From assembly GCA_002354655.1 (NCBI GenBank), contig DELY01000044.1, forward strand, positions 9,395-73,394: DNA of 64,000 nt. Reading direction: 5' to 3'. Under the pieces are notes generated by a model that saw only the letters and a program-made list of their open reading frames with translations, was not told where the DNA came from and did not search any database. Made by a program: the position numbers and the translations under genes. Source of the stretch: Pseudomonas sp. UBA2684 (GTDB lineage: Bacteria; Pseudomonadota; Gammaproteobacteria; Pseudomonadales; Pseudomonadaceae). This document shows, in pieces, positions 54,715 through 63,207 of the stretch (its first letter is position 1; every line of letters begins with the position of its first letter).

Positions 54715-55905
54715 ATGAGTGCTATCGAATCGCCCCGACCACTGATTTCCACTGCTGCTGGCTCCACGCTGAGCATCACCATCCTGGCTATCTCGGCCTT
54801 TCTGATCGTGACCACGGAGTTCCTGATTATCGGCCTGCTGCCGGCCTTGGCCCGTGACCTTGGCATTTCGATTGCCGCGGCCGGTCAGTTGGTCACGCTG
54901 TTCGCCTTCACCGTCATGCTCTTTGGCCCACCGCTTACCGCCGCCCTCGCCCACCTCGACAGGAAGAAGCTGTTCGTCTCGATCCTGCTGGTCTTCGCGC
55001 TGGCCAACGGCTTGGCGGCAATCTCGTCGAACATCTGGGTACTGGCCATCGCGCGCTTTATCCCGGCGCTGATGCTGCCGGTCTTCTGGGGCACCGCAAG
55101 TGAAACGGCAGCCCAACTGGCCGGCCCGGAGAAGGCGGGACAGGCGATTGCCAGGGTCTATCTGGGGATCTCCGCCGCACTGCTGCTGGGCATTCCCCTT
55201 GGCACGCTGGCAGCCAATGGTATCGGCTGGCGAGGGGCTTTCTGGCTGCTGGCGGGCCTATCACTGTTGATGGCCATTGCCATGTCGCTATACATGCCGA
55301 CAGTCGCGCGTACCGCACGCGTCGATTTCCTCAAGCAAGCGCGCATCTTCAAAGAGCCGCTGTTCCTGGCTAACGTCGCACTGTCGATCATCATCTTCAG
55401 CGCCATGTTCGTTGCCTACACCTACCTGGCAGACATGCTGGAGCGCGTGGCTGGCGTGGCCCCGGCGCAAGTGGGTTGGTGGATGATGGGCTTCGGCGGC
55501 ATAGGCCTGATTGGCAACTGGATTGGCGGCAAAGCAGTTGATCGCTCGCCACTCAAAGCCACGGCCTTGTTCGTGGTGCTGCTGGCGGCGGGAATGGCTG
55601 CCGTCACGCCCCTGGCTGGCGCCGGTCTGCTCGTCTGCATCGCTCTTGCGCTCTGGGGCATCGCCAACACAGCGCTCTATCCGATCTGCCAGGTACGGGT
55701 CATGAACTCGGTGAGCCATTCCCAGGCGCTTGCGGGAACGACCAACGTTTCTGCGGCCAATGCAGGGATCGGTATCGGGGCGATTGTCGGTGGTTTGACG
55801 ATCCAGACAGCGGGCATCGCCAGCGTCGGCTATGTGGCGGCGGCCGTTGCAGGGCTTGCGCTGCTCGTGATCCCGCTGGTGAGTCGCTTGGCAGCACGCA
55901 TGTGA
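54715..55905 (+). CDS. MFS drug/metabolite exporter (DHA1 family)
   Basis: The 396-residue protein has twelve predicted membrane spans and the DHA1 pattern (FLIVTTEFLIIGLLPALARDLGISIAAAGQLVTLFAFTVMLFGPPLTAALAHLDRK), similar to YdhP and AraJ-type efflux carriers. It follows a LysR regulator gene. An AT-rich stretch (54625-54715) precedes it and an integrase remnant follows it, so the pair may be island cargo (inference). Confidence 0.85.
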   Translation: MSAIESPRPLISTAAGSTLSITILAISAFLIVTTEFLIIGLLPALARDLGISIAAAGQLVTLFAFTVMLFGPPLTAALAHLDRKKLFVSILLVFALANGLAAISSNIWVLAIARFIPALMLPVFWGTASETAAQLAGPEKAGQAIARVYLGISAALLLGIPLGTLAANGIGWRGAFWLLAGLSLLMAIAMSLYMPTVARTARVDFLKQARIFKEPLFLANVALSIIIFSAMFVAYTYLADMLERVAGVAPAQVGWWMMGFGGIGLIGNWIGGKAVDRSPLKATALFVVLLAAGMAAVTPLAGAGLLVCIALALWGIANTALYPICQVRVMNSVSHSQALAGTTNVSAANAGIGIGAIVGGLTIQTAGIASVGYVAAAVAGLALLVIPLVSRLAARM

Positions 55906-55914
55906 CGTCCCAAT

Positions 55915-56151
55915 AAGCCGAAACGATCTGCAGTCAGCGAACGTCAGGCCCTTTTCAGGTTTAATACCACCAGTAGCCTTGATCTGCTCAAGCTGAACCT
56001 CCTTGTTCTTTATTGCGAGTGCCTTTGCGCACTTCTTTGTCGAGAACGGCTGACCATTTCGGCGAATCTGAGCGCGCCAAAAACCACGGGAAAGCTCAAT
56101 AACGGAAGCCGCTTCGTGCACACTACGCTTGAAAAACGCAGCACTGAACAT
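55915..56151 (-). pseudogene. tyrosine-recombinase (dusA-type integrase) N-terminal remnant
   Basis: The frame reads VHEAASVIELSRGFWRAQIRR... then FSTKKCAKALAIKNKEVQLEQ and IKPEKGLTFAD, which has the pattern of the N-terminal arm-binding domain of tyrosine recombinases (tF-tK-eA-W and TFAD). It then runs into antisense MFS sequence with no catalytic domain, so all but the first 80 or so residues have been lost. It abuts the 5' end of dusA and points away from it, the layout of integrases that insert in dusA. Confidence 0.5.
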
Positions 56152-56170
56152 TTTTCAACCAACACACTTG

Positions 56171-57187
56171 ATGATGAAAATTTATATGAATCAAGAATTT
56201 AAAGATTCATTAGCCCAGCAGGTGTCGCGGAAATTCAGCGTCGCGCCGATGATGGATTGGACTGATCGCCACTGCCGCTATTTCCTGCGCCAACTGTCGC
56301 GCCACGCCCTGCTTTACACCGAGATGGTCACCACCGGGGCGATATTGCACGGCGACAGTGCGCGTTTTCTGCGCCATAGCGCGGTGGAATACCCGCTGGC
56401 CCTGCAACTGGGCGGCAGCGTGCCGGCGGATCTGGCGGCCTGCGCCAAGCTGGCCGAAGCGGCGGGCTACAACGAGGTCAATCTGAATGTCGGCTGTCCC
56501 AGTGATCGGGTGCAGAACAATATGATCGGTGCCTGCCTGATGGCTCACCCGGCGCTGGTCGCCGATTGCGTGAAAGCCATGCAGGATGCGGTCGACATCC
56601 CGGTGACGGTCAAGCACCGTATCGGTATCAACGGCCGCGACAGCTATGCCGAGCTGTGCGATTTCGTCGGCACCGTACACGACGCCGGCTGCACCAGCTT
56701 TACCGTGCATGCGCGCATCGCCATTCTCGAAGGCCTCTCGCCCAAGGAAAACCGCGAAGTGCCGCCGCTGCGCTATGAGGTAGCCGCGCAGCTCAAGCAG
56801 GACTTCCCCGCGCTGGAAATCATCCTCAACGGCGGTATCAAAACCCTGGAAGACTGCCAGCAGCATCTGCAGATCTTCGATGGCGTGATGCTCGGCCGCG
56901 AGGCGTATCACAACCCTTACCTGCTGGCGGGTGTCGATCAACAGTTATTCGGCAGTACAGCGCCGATGCTCAGCCGCTTCGAGGCCATGCAGTCGATGCG
57001 CGGCTATATCGCGCAACACCTCGCCGAAGGCGGCAGCATGCACCACATCACCCGTCATATGCTCGGCCTCGGCCAGGGTTTCAATGGCGCGCGGCGCTTT
57101 CGCCAGCTGCTGTCGGTGGATATTCACAAGACGGCAGAGCCGTTGGCGCTGTTCGATCAGGCCGCGCACTTGCTGCAAAGCCGCTAG
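56171..57187 (+). CDS. dusA: tRNA-dihydrouridine synthase A with replaced 5' end
   Basis: The 338-residue FMN enzyme reduces uridine 20/20a in the tRNA D-loop. Conserved motifs are FSVAPMMDWTDRHCRYFLR (substrate and FMN binding), the active-site Cys in NLNVGCPSDRVQNN, KHRIGI, FTVHAR and LNGGI. The first 15-20 codons (56171-56230) are AT-rich and unlike the rest, as expected if an integrated element supplied a new start. Candidate starts are ATG at 56171, 56174 or 56186; none has a clear ribosome site. Confidence 0.93.
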   Translation: MMKIYMNQEFKDSLAQQVSRKFSVAPMMDWTDRHCRYFLRQLSRHALLYTEMVTTGAILHGDSARFLRHSAVEYPLALQLGGSVPADLAACAKLAEAAGYNEVNLNVGCPSDRVQNNMIGACLMAHPALVADCVKAMQDAVDIPVTVKHRIGINGRDSYAELCDFVGTVHDAGCTSFTVHARIAILEGLSPKENREVPPLRYEVAAQLKQDFPALEIILNGGIKTLEDCQQHLQIFDGVMLGREAYHNPYLLAGVDQQLFGSTAPMLSRFEAMQSMRGYIAQHLAEGGSMHHITRHMLGLGQGFNGARRFRQLLSVDIHKTAEPLALFDQAAHLLQSR

Positions 57188-57260
57188 GCAAGCAGCCACC
57201 AGTTGAGCCGCACCAGCGGCTCGGGTAAGGTCGCGGCATGTGCAACGACAAGGCTGCGTC

Positions 57261-58187
57261 ATGACCTCCAAGCTGGATCAACTCAAGCAGTTCACCACCG
57301 TAGTCGCCGACACCGGCGACCTTGATGCCATCACCCGCCTGAAGCCGGTCGATGCCACCACCAACCCTTCCCTGCTGCTCAAAGCTGCGGCCATGCCGCG
57401 CTACGGCGAGCTACTGCAAGATGCCGTGCGGGTCAGCCATGGTGACCTGGACTTGGCCTGCGATCGCTTCGGCGTGGCCGTCGGCCTGGAGATTCTCAAG
57501 GTGATTCCGGGGCGCATCTCCACCGAAGTGGACGCGCGCCTGTCGTTCGACACTCAGGCCACGTTGCGCCGCGCCGAGCGCCTGGTGGAACTGTACGACC
57601 AGGCTGGTATCGGCCGTGAGCGCGTGCTGATCAAGATCGCCTCGACCTGGGAAGGCATTCGCGCCGCCGAGCAACTGGAAAAAGCCGGCGTGCAGACCAA
57701 CCTCACCCTGTTGTTCTCCTTCGCCCAGGCACAAGCCTGCGCCGATGCGGGCGCGTTTCTGATTTCGCCGTTCGTGGGGCGCATCTACGACTGGTACAAG
57801 AAGGCCGAGGGCCGTGATTTTGTCGGGGCGGACGATCCGGGCGTGCAATCGGTAACGCGCATCTACAACTACTACAAAGCCAACGGCCACCAGACCGTGG
57901 TCATGGGTGCCAGTTTCCGCAACATCGGCCAGATCGAGCAGTTGGCCGGCTGCGATCGCCTGACCATCAGCCCGGAACTGCTGCAACAACTGGCCGACGA
58001 TCAGGCTCCCCTGCCGCGCAAGCTCAACGCCGAAACGCTGGGCCAGGCGCAGCACACGCTCAGCGAAAGCCAGTTCCGCTGGGCGATGAACGAAGACGCC
58101 ATGGCCACCGAAAAGCTGGCCGAAGGCATTCGTCAGTTCGCCCGTGACCAGGAAAAGCTCGAGCGGCTACTGGCCAATAACGCCTGA
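57261..58187 (+). CDS. tal: transaldolase
   Basis: The 308-residue class I enzyme moves a dihydroxyacetone unit between sugar phosphates in the pentose phosphate pathway. Lys125 ([11 protein letters not shown]) is the Schiff-base residue; [10 protein letters not shown] and [11 protein letters not shown] are further family motifs. It follows dusA by 73 bases. The start ATG at 57261 is preferred to a longer frame. Confidence 0.96.
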   Translation: MTSKLDQLKQFTTVVADTGDLDAITRLKPVDATTNPSLLLKAAAMPRYGELLQDAVRVSHGDLDLACDRFGVAVGLEILKVIPGRISTEVDARLSFDTQATLRRAERLVELYDQAGIGRERVLIKIASTWEGIRAAEQLEKAGVQTNLTLLFSFAQAQACADAGAFLISPFVGRIYDWYKKAEGRDFVGADDPGVQSVTRIYNYYKANGHQTVVMGASFRNIGQIEQLAGCDRLTISPELLQQLADDQAPLPRKLNAETLGQAQHTLSESQFRWAMNEDAMATEKLAEGIRQFARDQEKLERLLANNA

Positions 58188-58190
58188 ATG

Positions 58191-58225
58191 CAAAACGGGG
58201 CGCCGATTGTCATCGAGCGCCCCGT
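58191..58225 (-). terminator. terminator hairpin between tal and the STAS gene
   Basis: ACGGGGCGC/GCGCCCCGT forms a 9-base stem with a 13-base loop between convergent genes. The T-run (TTTT) is only on the minus strand, so it mainly stops the STAS operon, and it lies four bases after the tal stop. Confidence 0.7.
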
Positions 58226-58247
58226 GGCATCTGCTCAGGTTTAGCGA

Positions 58248-58742
58248 TTAGTGGTGTTCGAGTGCGCTGACCAGATCATGAAAGGCTTCGCGATTGGACT
58301 CGTTCAAGCCCATGAGAATACGGTGAGCTTCCAGTACTTTGGAGCGCACCACCTCTTCCGACTGATCTTGCGAAGGCAGGTCGGCAAGCGAGTCCGGGCA
58401 AGGTATCGGCCGATCGACGATATTGAACACCTGATCGAAACCCATCGACTGCAACAGCCGAGTGATGTCCGGGTGGGTGGTGACGACGGTCGGCAGCAAA
58501 CCAATCTTCTGCCGCGAGAGGATCGACAGCTTTGCCAGCAAACCCAGGGTGGTGCTGTCGATACTACGGGTTTCCGTCAAATCGATGACGATAGCGGAAA
58601 AATTCAGCGCGGTGAAAATCTTTTCAATCGTGGCATCCAGCGCGGAACACAAGGTCAGGCGCACTTCGCCGACAAACTTCAGAACGAAGGTCCCGTCCTG
58701 CTCGGCAAATTGGATTCTACCGGGGCTCATCCCAGGATTCAT
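58248..58742 (-). CDS. STAS-domain anti-sigma factor antagonist
   Basis: The 164-residue protein is an anti-anti-sigma factor. VIDLTETRSIDSTTLGLLAKL carries the regulatory Ser63 after Asp62, the usual phosphorylation site, and about 60 C-terminal residues follow the STAS fold. It overlaps the preceding RssB-like phosphatase gene (ATGA), so the phosphatase probably acts on this protein, as in the Pseudomonas HsbR-HsbA and RssB-type pairs. Confidence 0.88.
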   Translation of the reverse strand: MNPGMSPGRIQFAEQDGTFVLKFVGEVRLTLCSALDATIEKIFTALNFSAIVIDLTETRSIDSTTLGLLAKLSILSRQKIGLLPTVVTTHPDITRLLQSMGFDQVFNIVDRPIPCPDSLADLPSQDQSEEVVRSKVLEAHRILMGLNESNREAFHDLVSALEHH

Positions 58743-59923
58743 GCAAGGTTCCTGCTTAACACCAGCAAGGCGATATCATCCGGCATATCGGCAAGATTGG
58801 CCAGCCCCAAGACGTGGCGCAAACCATCCAGGGTTCCGCCTGCCGAGCTGACCAACAGGGGCAGCCCAAGCTCTTTTTCCTGCAAGGTATCGCCGGGCAG
58901 CAGATCGAGAATGCCGTCGGAGAGCAAGGTCAGGCTGAACGACTGCGGCAACGTCATCACGTGATCGGTGTATTCGGCTTCATTGAACAGCCCAACGGGT
59001 AAACCGCGACCATCCAGATAGCGCGCCTGACCTTCGCTGTAGAGCACCGGCAACGGCAGATGGCCACCGATGCTGTAAGTCAGCTCACCGCTCTGCTCAT
59101 CGATCACCCCACCCAGCATGGTCACGTGCTTACCCAGCTTGCAGTTGATCAACCCACGGTTGATATGGCCCAGCACTTCCGACGGCTTGAACTCCGGCAG
59201 ACTGCCATTGCGCCGCGACTCGTAGAGCAGACGCGTGGTCATAAACTTGAGCAGCACGGTGATGAACGCCGAAGAAGCACCATGCCCGGAGACATCCGCC
59301 AGATAGAACGCGATGCGCCGCTCATCGACCCGAAAGTAGTCGACAAAGTCTCCGGAGAGGTACAACGACGGAATGATCTGGTGGGCAAATTGCAAACCAT
59401 CGATCTGCCAGGGCGTGACCGGCAGCATGTTCATTTGCACCTGGCGACCGGCATTCTGATCCTCCTGCAGCAGGTGCAGGCTGGCTTGCAGTTCGCGGTT
59501 GGCCGCCTCGAGCTTTTCCCGATACCGCTGATTTTCCAAACGTAGATACGCACGATCCAGCGCACGGCGCACCGAATGCTCGAGCACCGCGAGGTCTTCC
59601 AGGGGTTTGATCAGGTAATCGGCGGCGCCCAGGCGCAACGCTTCGACCGCATCGCTCATCACGCCAGCACCAGACACCACGATGATTGGCGTGTCTACCT
59701 CCAGCGCATTGATCCGCCGAATCAGCTCCAGTCCATCGACCTGCGGCATGCGCAAATCGCAGATCACCAGATCAGGCTGCTCGCGTTCGAACACTTGCAG
59801 ACCTTGCAGACCATTACTGGCCTGCAGGACAGTGAAACCACTGTCTTCCAAGTAGGCCGCGAGGCTCGCGCGCACCACTTCGTCGTCATCGATAATCAGC
59901 AACGTGGCACTGGTTTTTTGCAT
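58739..59923 (-). CDS. response regulator with PP2C phosphatase domain (RssB-like)
   Basis: The 394-residue protein has a receiver domain with Asp56 (LVICDLRMP), a coiled-coil linker (about 130-165) and a SpoIIE/PP2C phosphatase domain (LSGDFVDYFRVDERRIAFYLADVSGHGASSAF, LLSDGILDLLPG, DDIALLVL). It would dephosphorylate the downstream STAS protein and so affect a sigma factor, probably RpoS by comparison with P. aeruginosa PA2798-type proteins. The start at 59923 gives the common length. Confidence 0.9.
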   Translation of the reverse strand: MQKTSATLLIIDDDEVVRASLAAYLEDSGFTVLQASNGLQGLQVFEREQPDLVICDLRMPQVDGLELIRRINALEVDTPIIVVSGAGVMSDAVEALRLGAADYLIKPLEDLAVLEHSVRRALDRAYLRLENQRYREKLEAANRELQASLHLLQEDQNAGRQVQMNMLPVTPWQIDGLQFAHQIIPSLYLSGDFVDYFRVDERRIAFYLADVSGHGASSAFITVLLKFMTTRLLYESRRNGSLPEFKPSEVLGHINRGLINCKLGKHVTMLGGVIDEQSGELTYSIGGHLPLPVLYSEGQARYLDGRGLPVGLFNEAEYTDHVMTLPQSFSLTLLSDGILDLLPGDTLQEKELGLPLLVSSAGGTLDGLRHVLGLANLADMPDDIALLVLSRNLA

Positions 59924-60137
59924 GAGGTATCCAGGCAAACTGCGCCGGGGATGGTTGGCGTAAGCGCCAGGCCAACGACCTGCGCGCAGCTACTCGATTC
60001 GCATTAAGGCGCAGACGGTACTCCCATCCACACCTTGATTCAAGCGTACGCCGATCGTCGCTGCGCGACTTTACACCTGAAATCGGCGAAGGTTATAAGA
60101 GCCGCAGGAAAGCCCCTATAACAAGAGGATAGCGCCC

Positions 60138-60437
60138 ATGAGCCAGAGCGATCACGCTTACAGTGAAAAACGCGATTACATCCGTATGCGCCTGGAAGCG
60201 CCCGTTACCCTGCAGCATGCCGGCCGGGATATCGCGGCGCTGTGCCTCGACCTCTCCAGCACCGGCATGCAGCTTGAAGCCGAGTGTGCGTTGAGCATGG
60301 GCGACAAGGTCAAGGTGCACATCGCCTCTGAGCATAACGCGCTGCAAGGATTGGACGCAGAAGCCGAGGTGGTGCGCGTCACCGACCTGGACAACGGTCG
60401 CCAGGCCTTGGGGCTCGCCATTATCTCGATGACCTGA
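60138..60437 (+). CDS. single-domain PilZ protein
   Basis: The 99-residue protein has the c-di-GMP motifs RDYIR (residues 12-16, RxxxR) and DLSSTG (38-43, DxSxxG), so it should bind c-di-GMP. It has no output domain. It is convergent with mlaA and shares a bidirectional terminator. Confidence 0.93.
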   Translation: MSQSDHAYSEKRDYIRMRLEAPVTLQHAGRDIAALCLDLSSTGMQLEAECALSMGDKVKVHIASEHNALQGLDAEAEVVRVTDLDNGRQALGLAIISMT

Positions 60438-60460
60438 AGCGCACCGAGCTTAAAACGGAA

Positions 60461-60486
60461 AAAGGCGGCCCACAGGCCGCCTTTTT
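60461..60486. terminator. bidirectional rho-independent terminator
   Basis: GGCGGCC-CACA-GGCCGCC is flanked by five A on the left and five T on the right, between the convergent PilZ and mlaA genes. Confidence 0.93.
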
Positions 60487-60502
60487 CAGTTGCCGGCCGG
60501 GC

Positions 60503-61204
60503 TTAGAAGTCGTCTTCGACCTCGCCGTCCTGCACCTTGAATTCGCGATTCTGTAAGTAAGCATTACGAATGAAGATGTACTTGTCGCCACTGATCAGCT
60601 TTTCCGCCGACAACAGGTTGGCGCGGGCATCGACCACATTCACACCGCGGGTGACGTTGCGCGTCGGCACATGCTCCATGTAGGCATAGGGTTGCAGGAA
60701 GGAATCCGGCACCTTGCCGACGGTATCGCGCACCGTGCTCGGCCCAAGCAGCGGCAGCACCACATAAGGACCACTGCCCAGCCCCCAGGCGCCCATGGTT
60801 TGACCGAAGTCTTCATCGTTTTTTTGTAGGCCCATACGCTGCGCCACATCGAAGAAACCGAGTACACCGAAGGTGGTGTTGAAGATCACCCGACTGGTGT
60901 CCACACCAGCATCGTGCAGCTTGCCCTGCAGCAGGTTGTTGGCCAAGTTGCCGACATCACCGAGGTTGCCGAAGATATTGTGTACGCCATCCTCAAGAAA
61001 CTGCGGAGTAACAGCCTGGTAGCCTTGCGCGACAGGCTTGAGTGCGTAGGTATCGAGGGTATCGTTAAAGCGGAAGATCGCCCGATTGAAGCCCTCCCAA
61101 GGATCTTCTTCAGCGGCTTGCGCCACCACTGGCAGCAACGCCAGGCTGACACAGGCAAACAATCGGCCCAGACGCACAATCCAGTTCGCACCGATTACAC
61201 GCAT
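60503..61204 (-). CDS. mlaA: MlaA (VacJ) outer-membrane lipid asymmetry protein
   Basis: The 233-residue protein removes phospholipids from the outer leaflet as part of the Mla pathway. The signature DPWEGFNRAIFRFNDTLDTYALKPVAQGY and GAWGLGSGPYVVLPLLGPSTVRDT are family hallmarks. The signal peptide ends VVAQAAEEDP with no lipobox Cys, so this form is probably not a lipoprotein, unlike E. coli MlaA. A good ribosome site is not obvious; the ATG at 61204 fits. Confidence 0.93.
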   Translation of the reverse strand: MRVIGANWIVRLGRLFACVSLALLPVVAQAAEEDPWEGFNRAIFRFNDTLDTYALKPVAQGYQAVTPQFLEDGVHNIFGNLGDVGNLANNLLQGKLHDAGVDTSRVIFNTTFGVLGFFDVAQRMGLQKNDEDFGQTMGAWGLGSGPYVVLPLLGPSTVRDTVGKVPDSFLQPYAYMEHVPTRNVTRGVNVVDARANLLSAEKLISGDKYIFIRNAYLQNREFKVQDGEVEDDF

Positions 61205-61310
61205 TGCAGTCTCTCCTTGAGAAAAGTAGTGTGGCGGCCCGCGGCTGCCAGTGAGGCCGCGCAGTATAAGGCCTGAAGCGTCTTAAAAGGCAGCATAGCG
61301 GACGAACGAG

Positions 61311-61718
61311 ATGCAGGAAAAACGGTTACTCCATATTGCTCATATCGCCGTGCGCTGGGGCGACATGGACAGCTACGGCCACGTCAATAACGCCCTCTAT
61401 ATGCAGTACCTGGAGGAGGCGCGAGTCGCGTGGTTCGAGCGTCAGGGCATCGCCATGAACAACGTGCCGCAAGGCCCGGTGATTCTGCAAACCCTGCACA
61501 CCTATTTGAAACCGGTGGTGCACCCGGCCACGGTGCAAGTCGAATTGTTTGCCGGCGTCGTGGGCCGCAGCAGTCTGGTTATCGAACACCGCCTGTCGAC
61601 CCTGCAAGAACCCGCCGTCACCTGTGGCGAAGGCTATTGCAAGCTGGTCTGGATCGACCACGCCAGCGAGCGCTCCGTGGCCTTGCCGGACAACCTGCGC
61701 GCCCTGCTGAGCAGCTGA
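61311..61718 (+). CDS. acyl-CoA thioesterase, 4HBT hotdog family
   Basis: The 135-residue hotdog-fold enzyme has the active-site motif WGDMDSYGHVNNALY (Asp18, His24, Asn26 and Asn27), as in YbgC and 4-hydroxybenzoyl-CoA-type thioesterases. It follows mlaA divergently, with a promoter region between them. The acyl substrate is unknown. Confidence 0.9.
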   Translation: MQEKRLLHIAHIAVRWGDMDSYGHVNNALYMQYLEEARVAWFERQGIAMNNVPQGPVILQTLHTYLKPVVHPATVQVELFAGVVGRSSLVIEHRLSTLQEPAVTCGEGYCKLVWIDHASERSVALPDNLRALLSS

Positions 61719-61817
61719 CCTCAGCTGCTGCGCACCGCCCAGCGGCGTCACACGGCGTTCATCGCCCCGTCATGTTCGGTCGTTAACGTGGCCTGGAGCA
61801 TTCCAAGGACGATCGTC

Positions 61818-62537
61818 ATGCACACGCCCCCTGCCTTTAGTGCCTTGCTGTTCGGCCTGTCTGGCTGCCTGGTGGACTTTGGCGCACGTACGCTGCCCGT
61901 AGCCCTGCAACGCCTGTACCCACAGCGTGCTATCGCGCCAAGTGTCGCCGCGCACACAGCCTTACTGCACCTGCTCGAGCGCGAGCCGCAGGCCGCTGAA
62001 CGGCAGGCGCTCGATCAGGCGCTCAGCGAAGCCGCCAGCGAGCATGCCGAAGCCACCCCCGGCGCCCTGAGCGTGCTGGACGAACTGCGCCGGCAAAACA
62101 TCCCCTGCGCCTGGCTCGACGAGTTGCCGCGCGATGCCAGCGTCTGCCTGGCCACGCCACTGCCCACCTGGTTGCCAACACCGACGCACACCCCAGCACG
62201 GCCCTGGCCCGCACCGGATGCCTGCTGGCAAGCGCTGATCGATTTACAGGTGGCGCAACTCGACGGCTGCGTACTGGTCAGCGGTGAACCACGCTTGTTG
62301 CAAGCAGGCTTGAATGCCGGGCTGTGGACCATTGGCCTGGCGGCCTGCGGCCCCTTGTGCGGCCAAGCTCCGGCGGATTGGCAGGCCCTCGGCACGCGTG
62401 AACGCGATCAGTTACGCGGCCAGGCGACCTTGAGCCTGTATGGCCTCGGCGTGCATTCGGTAATCGATCAACTGACCGAACTCGGGCCCTGCCTGGCCGA
62501 TCTTGCGATGCGCCGGCAAAAAGGCGAAAAGCCATGA
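61818..62537 (+). CDS. phosphonatase-like HAD protein lacking the nucleophile
   Basis: The 239-residue protein aligns with the start of phosphonoacetaldehyde hydrolases (LLFGLSGCLVDFG compared with the usual FDWAGTVVDFG), but the catalytic Asp is Gly13. Downstream HAD motifs are weak. It is therefore probably a non-catalytic paralogue. It is preserved as an open frame with an AAGGA ribosome site; an earlier GTG at 61788 is possible. It follows the thioesterase gene. Confidence 0.78.
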   Translation: MHTPPAFSALLFGLSGCLVDFGARTLPVALQRLYPQRAIAPSVAAHTALLHLLEREPQAAERQALDQALSEAASEHAEATPGALSVLDELRRQNIPCAWLDELPRDASVCLATPLPTWLPTPTHTPARPWPAPDACWQALIDLQVAQLDGCVLVSGEPRLLQAGLNAGLWTIGLAACGPLCGQAPADWQALGTRERDQLRGQATLSLYGLGVHSVIDQLTELGPCLADLAMRRQKGEKP

Positions 62538-62736
62538 CGTTCGACCGCGAGCAGTTCGGCGCACCACCCCACGAGCGCTTCGCCGGTCGTAACGACCAGC
62601 GTTGTGCCGAGGCCCAATTCCAAGCGTGATCCAGAGCAGGCAAAGCAGCGCCGCTTGGATTACCCTTGAGGCATGCAAGGACCTTTCGCCGCCGCGCAAG
62701 GTCAATGCTTTTGCCTATCAGAAAAGGGAGAACTTT

Positions 62737-63003
62737 ATGCCTGCAAGCCGTCTGCAGCAGCAACTGGAAGACCTGCGCGATCAATTGGCCCAGGACCCGC
62801 CGCTCAGTGAAGAAGAACGGGCATCGCTGTATATCCTCACCCAGGAAATCGAACTGCAACTGGCCCTGCAAGCCGCCGCTGCGCCCGACGCCACCTTGAT
62901 CGATGGCGTTAACCTGGCCGTCGAACGTTTCGAGGTCAGCCACCCGACCCTGGCCGGCACCTTGCGCAACATTGTGCAGAGCCTGGCCAACATGGGCATC
63001 TGA
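62737..63003 (+). CDS. DUF4404 family small protein
   Basis: The 88-residue protein is two or three acidic amphipathic helices (LQQQLEDLRDQLAQDPPLSEEERASL, HPTLAGTLRNIVQSLANMGI). It has GGGAG seven bases before its ATG. The function is unknown; the family is common in gammaproteobacteria. Confidence 0.86.
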   Translation: MPASRLQQQLEDLRDQLAQDPPLSEEERASLYILTQEIELQLALQAAAAPDATLIDGVNLAVERFEVSHPTLAGTLRNIVQSLANMGI

Positions 63004-63129
63004 ACCCCCGCGCCGCGCTAGCAAAACGGCTCTTGCTGAGGCGGTCCAGCGCCTCATGCGGCTTCCCGGAGCTGCGTGCGCTGGCTGGAAGAAAGGGCCT
63101 TGGCCGCGAGCTCTTCGGGCTGCGCTGAG

Positions 63130-63175
63130 TGGGTTATCTGAACAGCTCGCAGTCAAGACCGCTGCCACAGCACCA
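63130..63175. repeat. REP-like sequence
   Basis: A degenerate REP-type palindrome (GAACAGCTCGCAGTCAAGACC and flanking CTGCCACAG) lies just before the queF terminator, with a second half-unit near 63098-63118. Confidence 0.45.
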
Positions 63176-63177
63176 AC

Positions 63178-63205
63178 AAAAACCCCAGCCGCGGCTGGGG
63201 TTTTT
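63178..63205. terminator. bidirectional rho-independent terminator
   Basis: CCCCAGC-CGCG-GCTGGGG is flanked by five A on the left and five T on the right, between the DUF4404 and queF genes, which are convergent. Confidence 0.93.
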
Positions 63206-63207
63206 CG

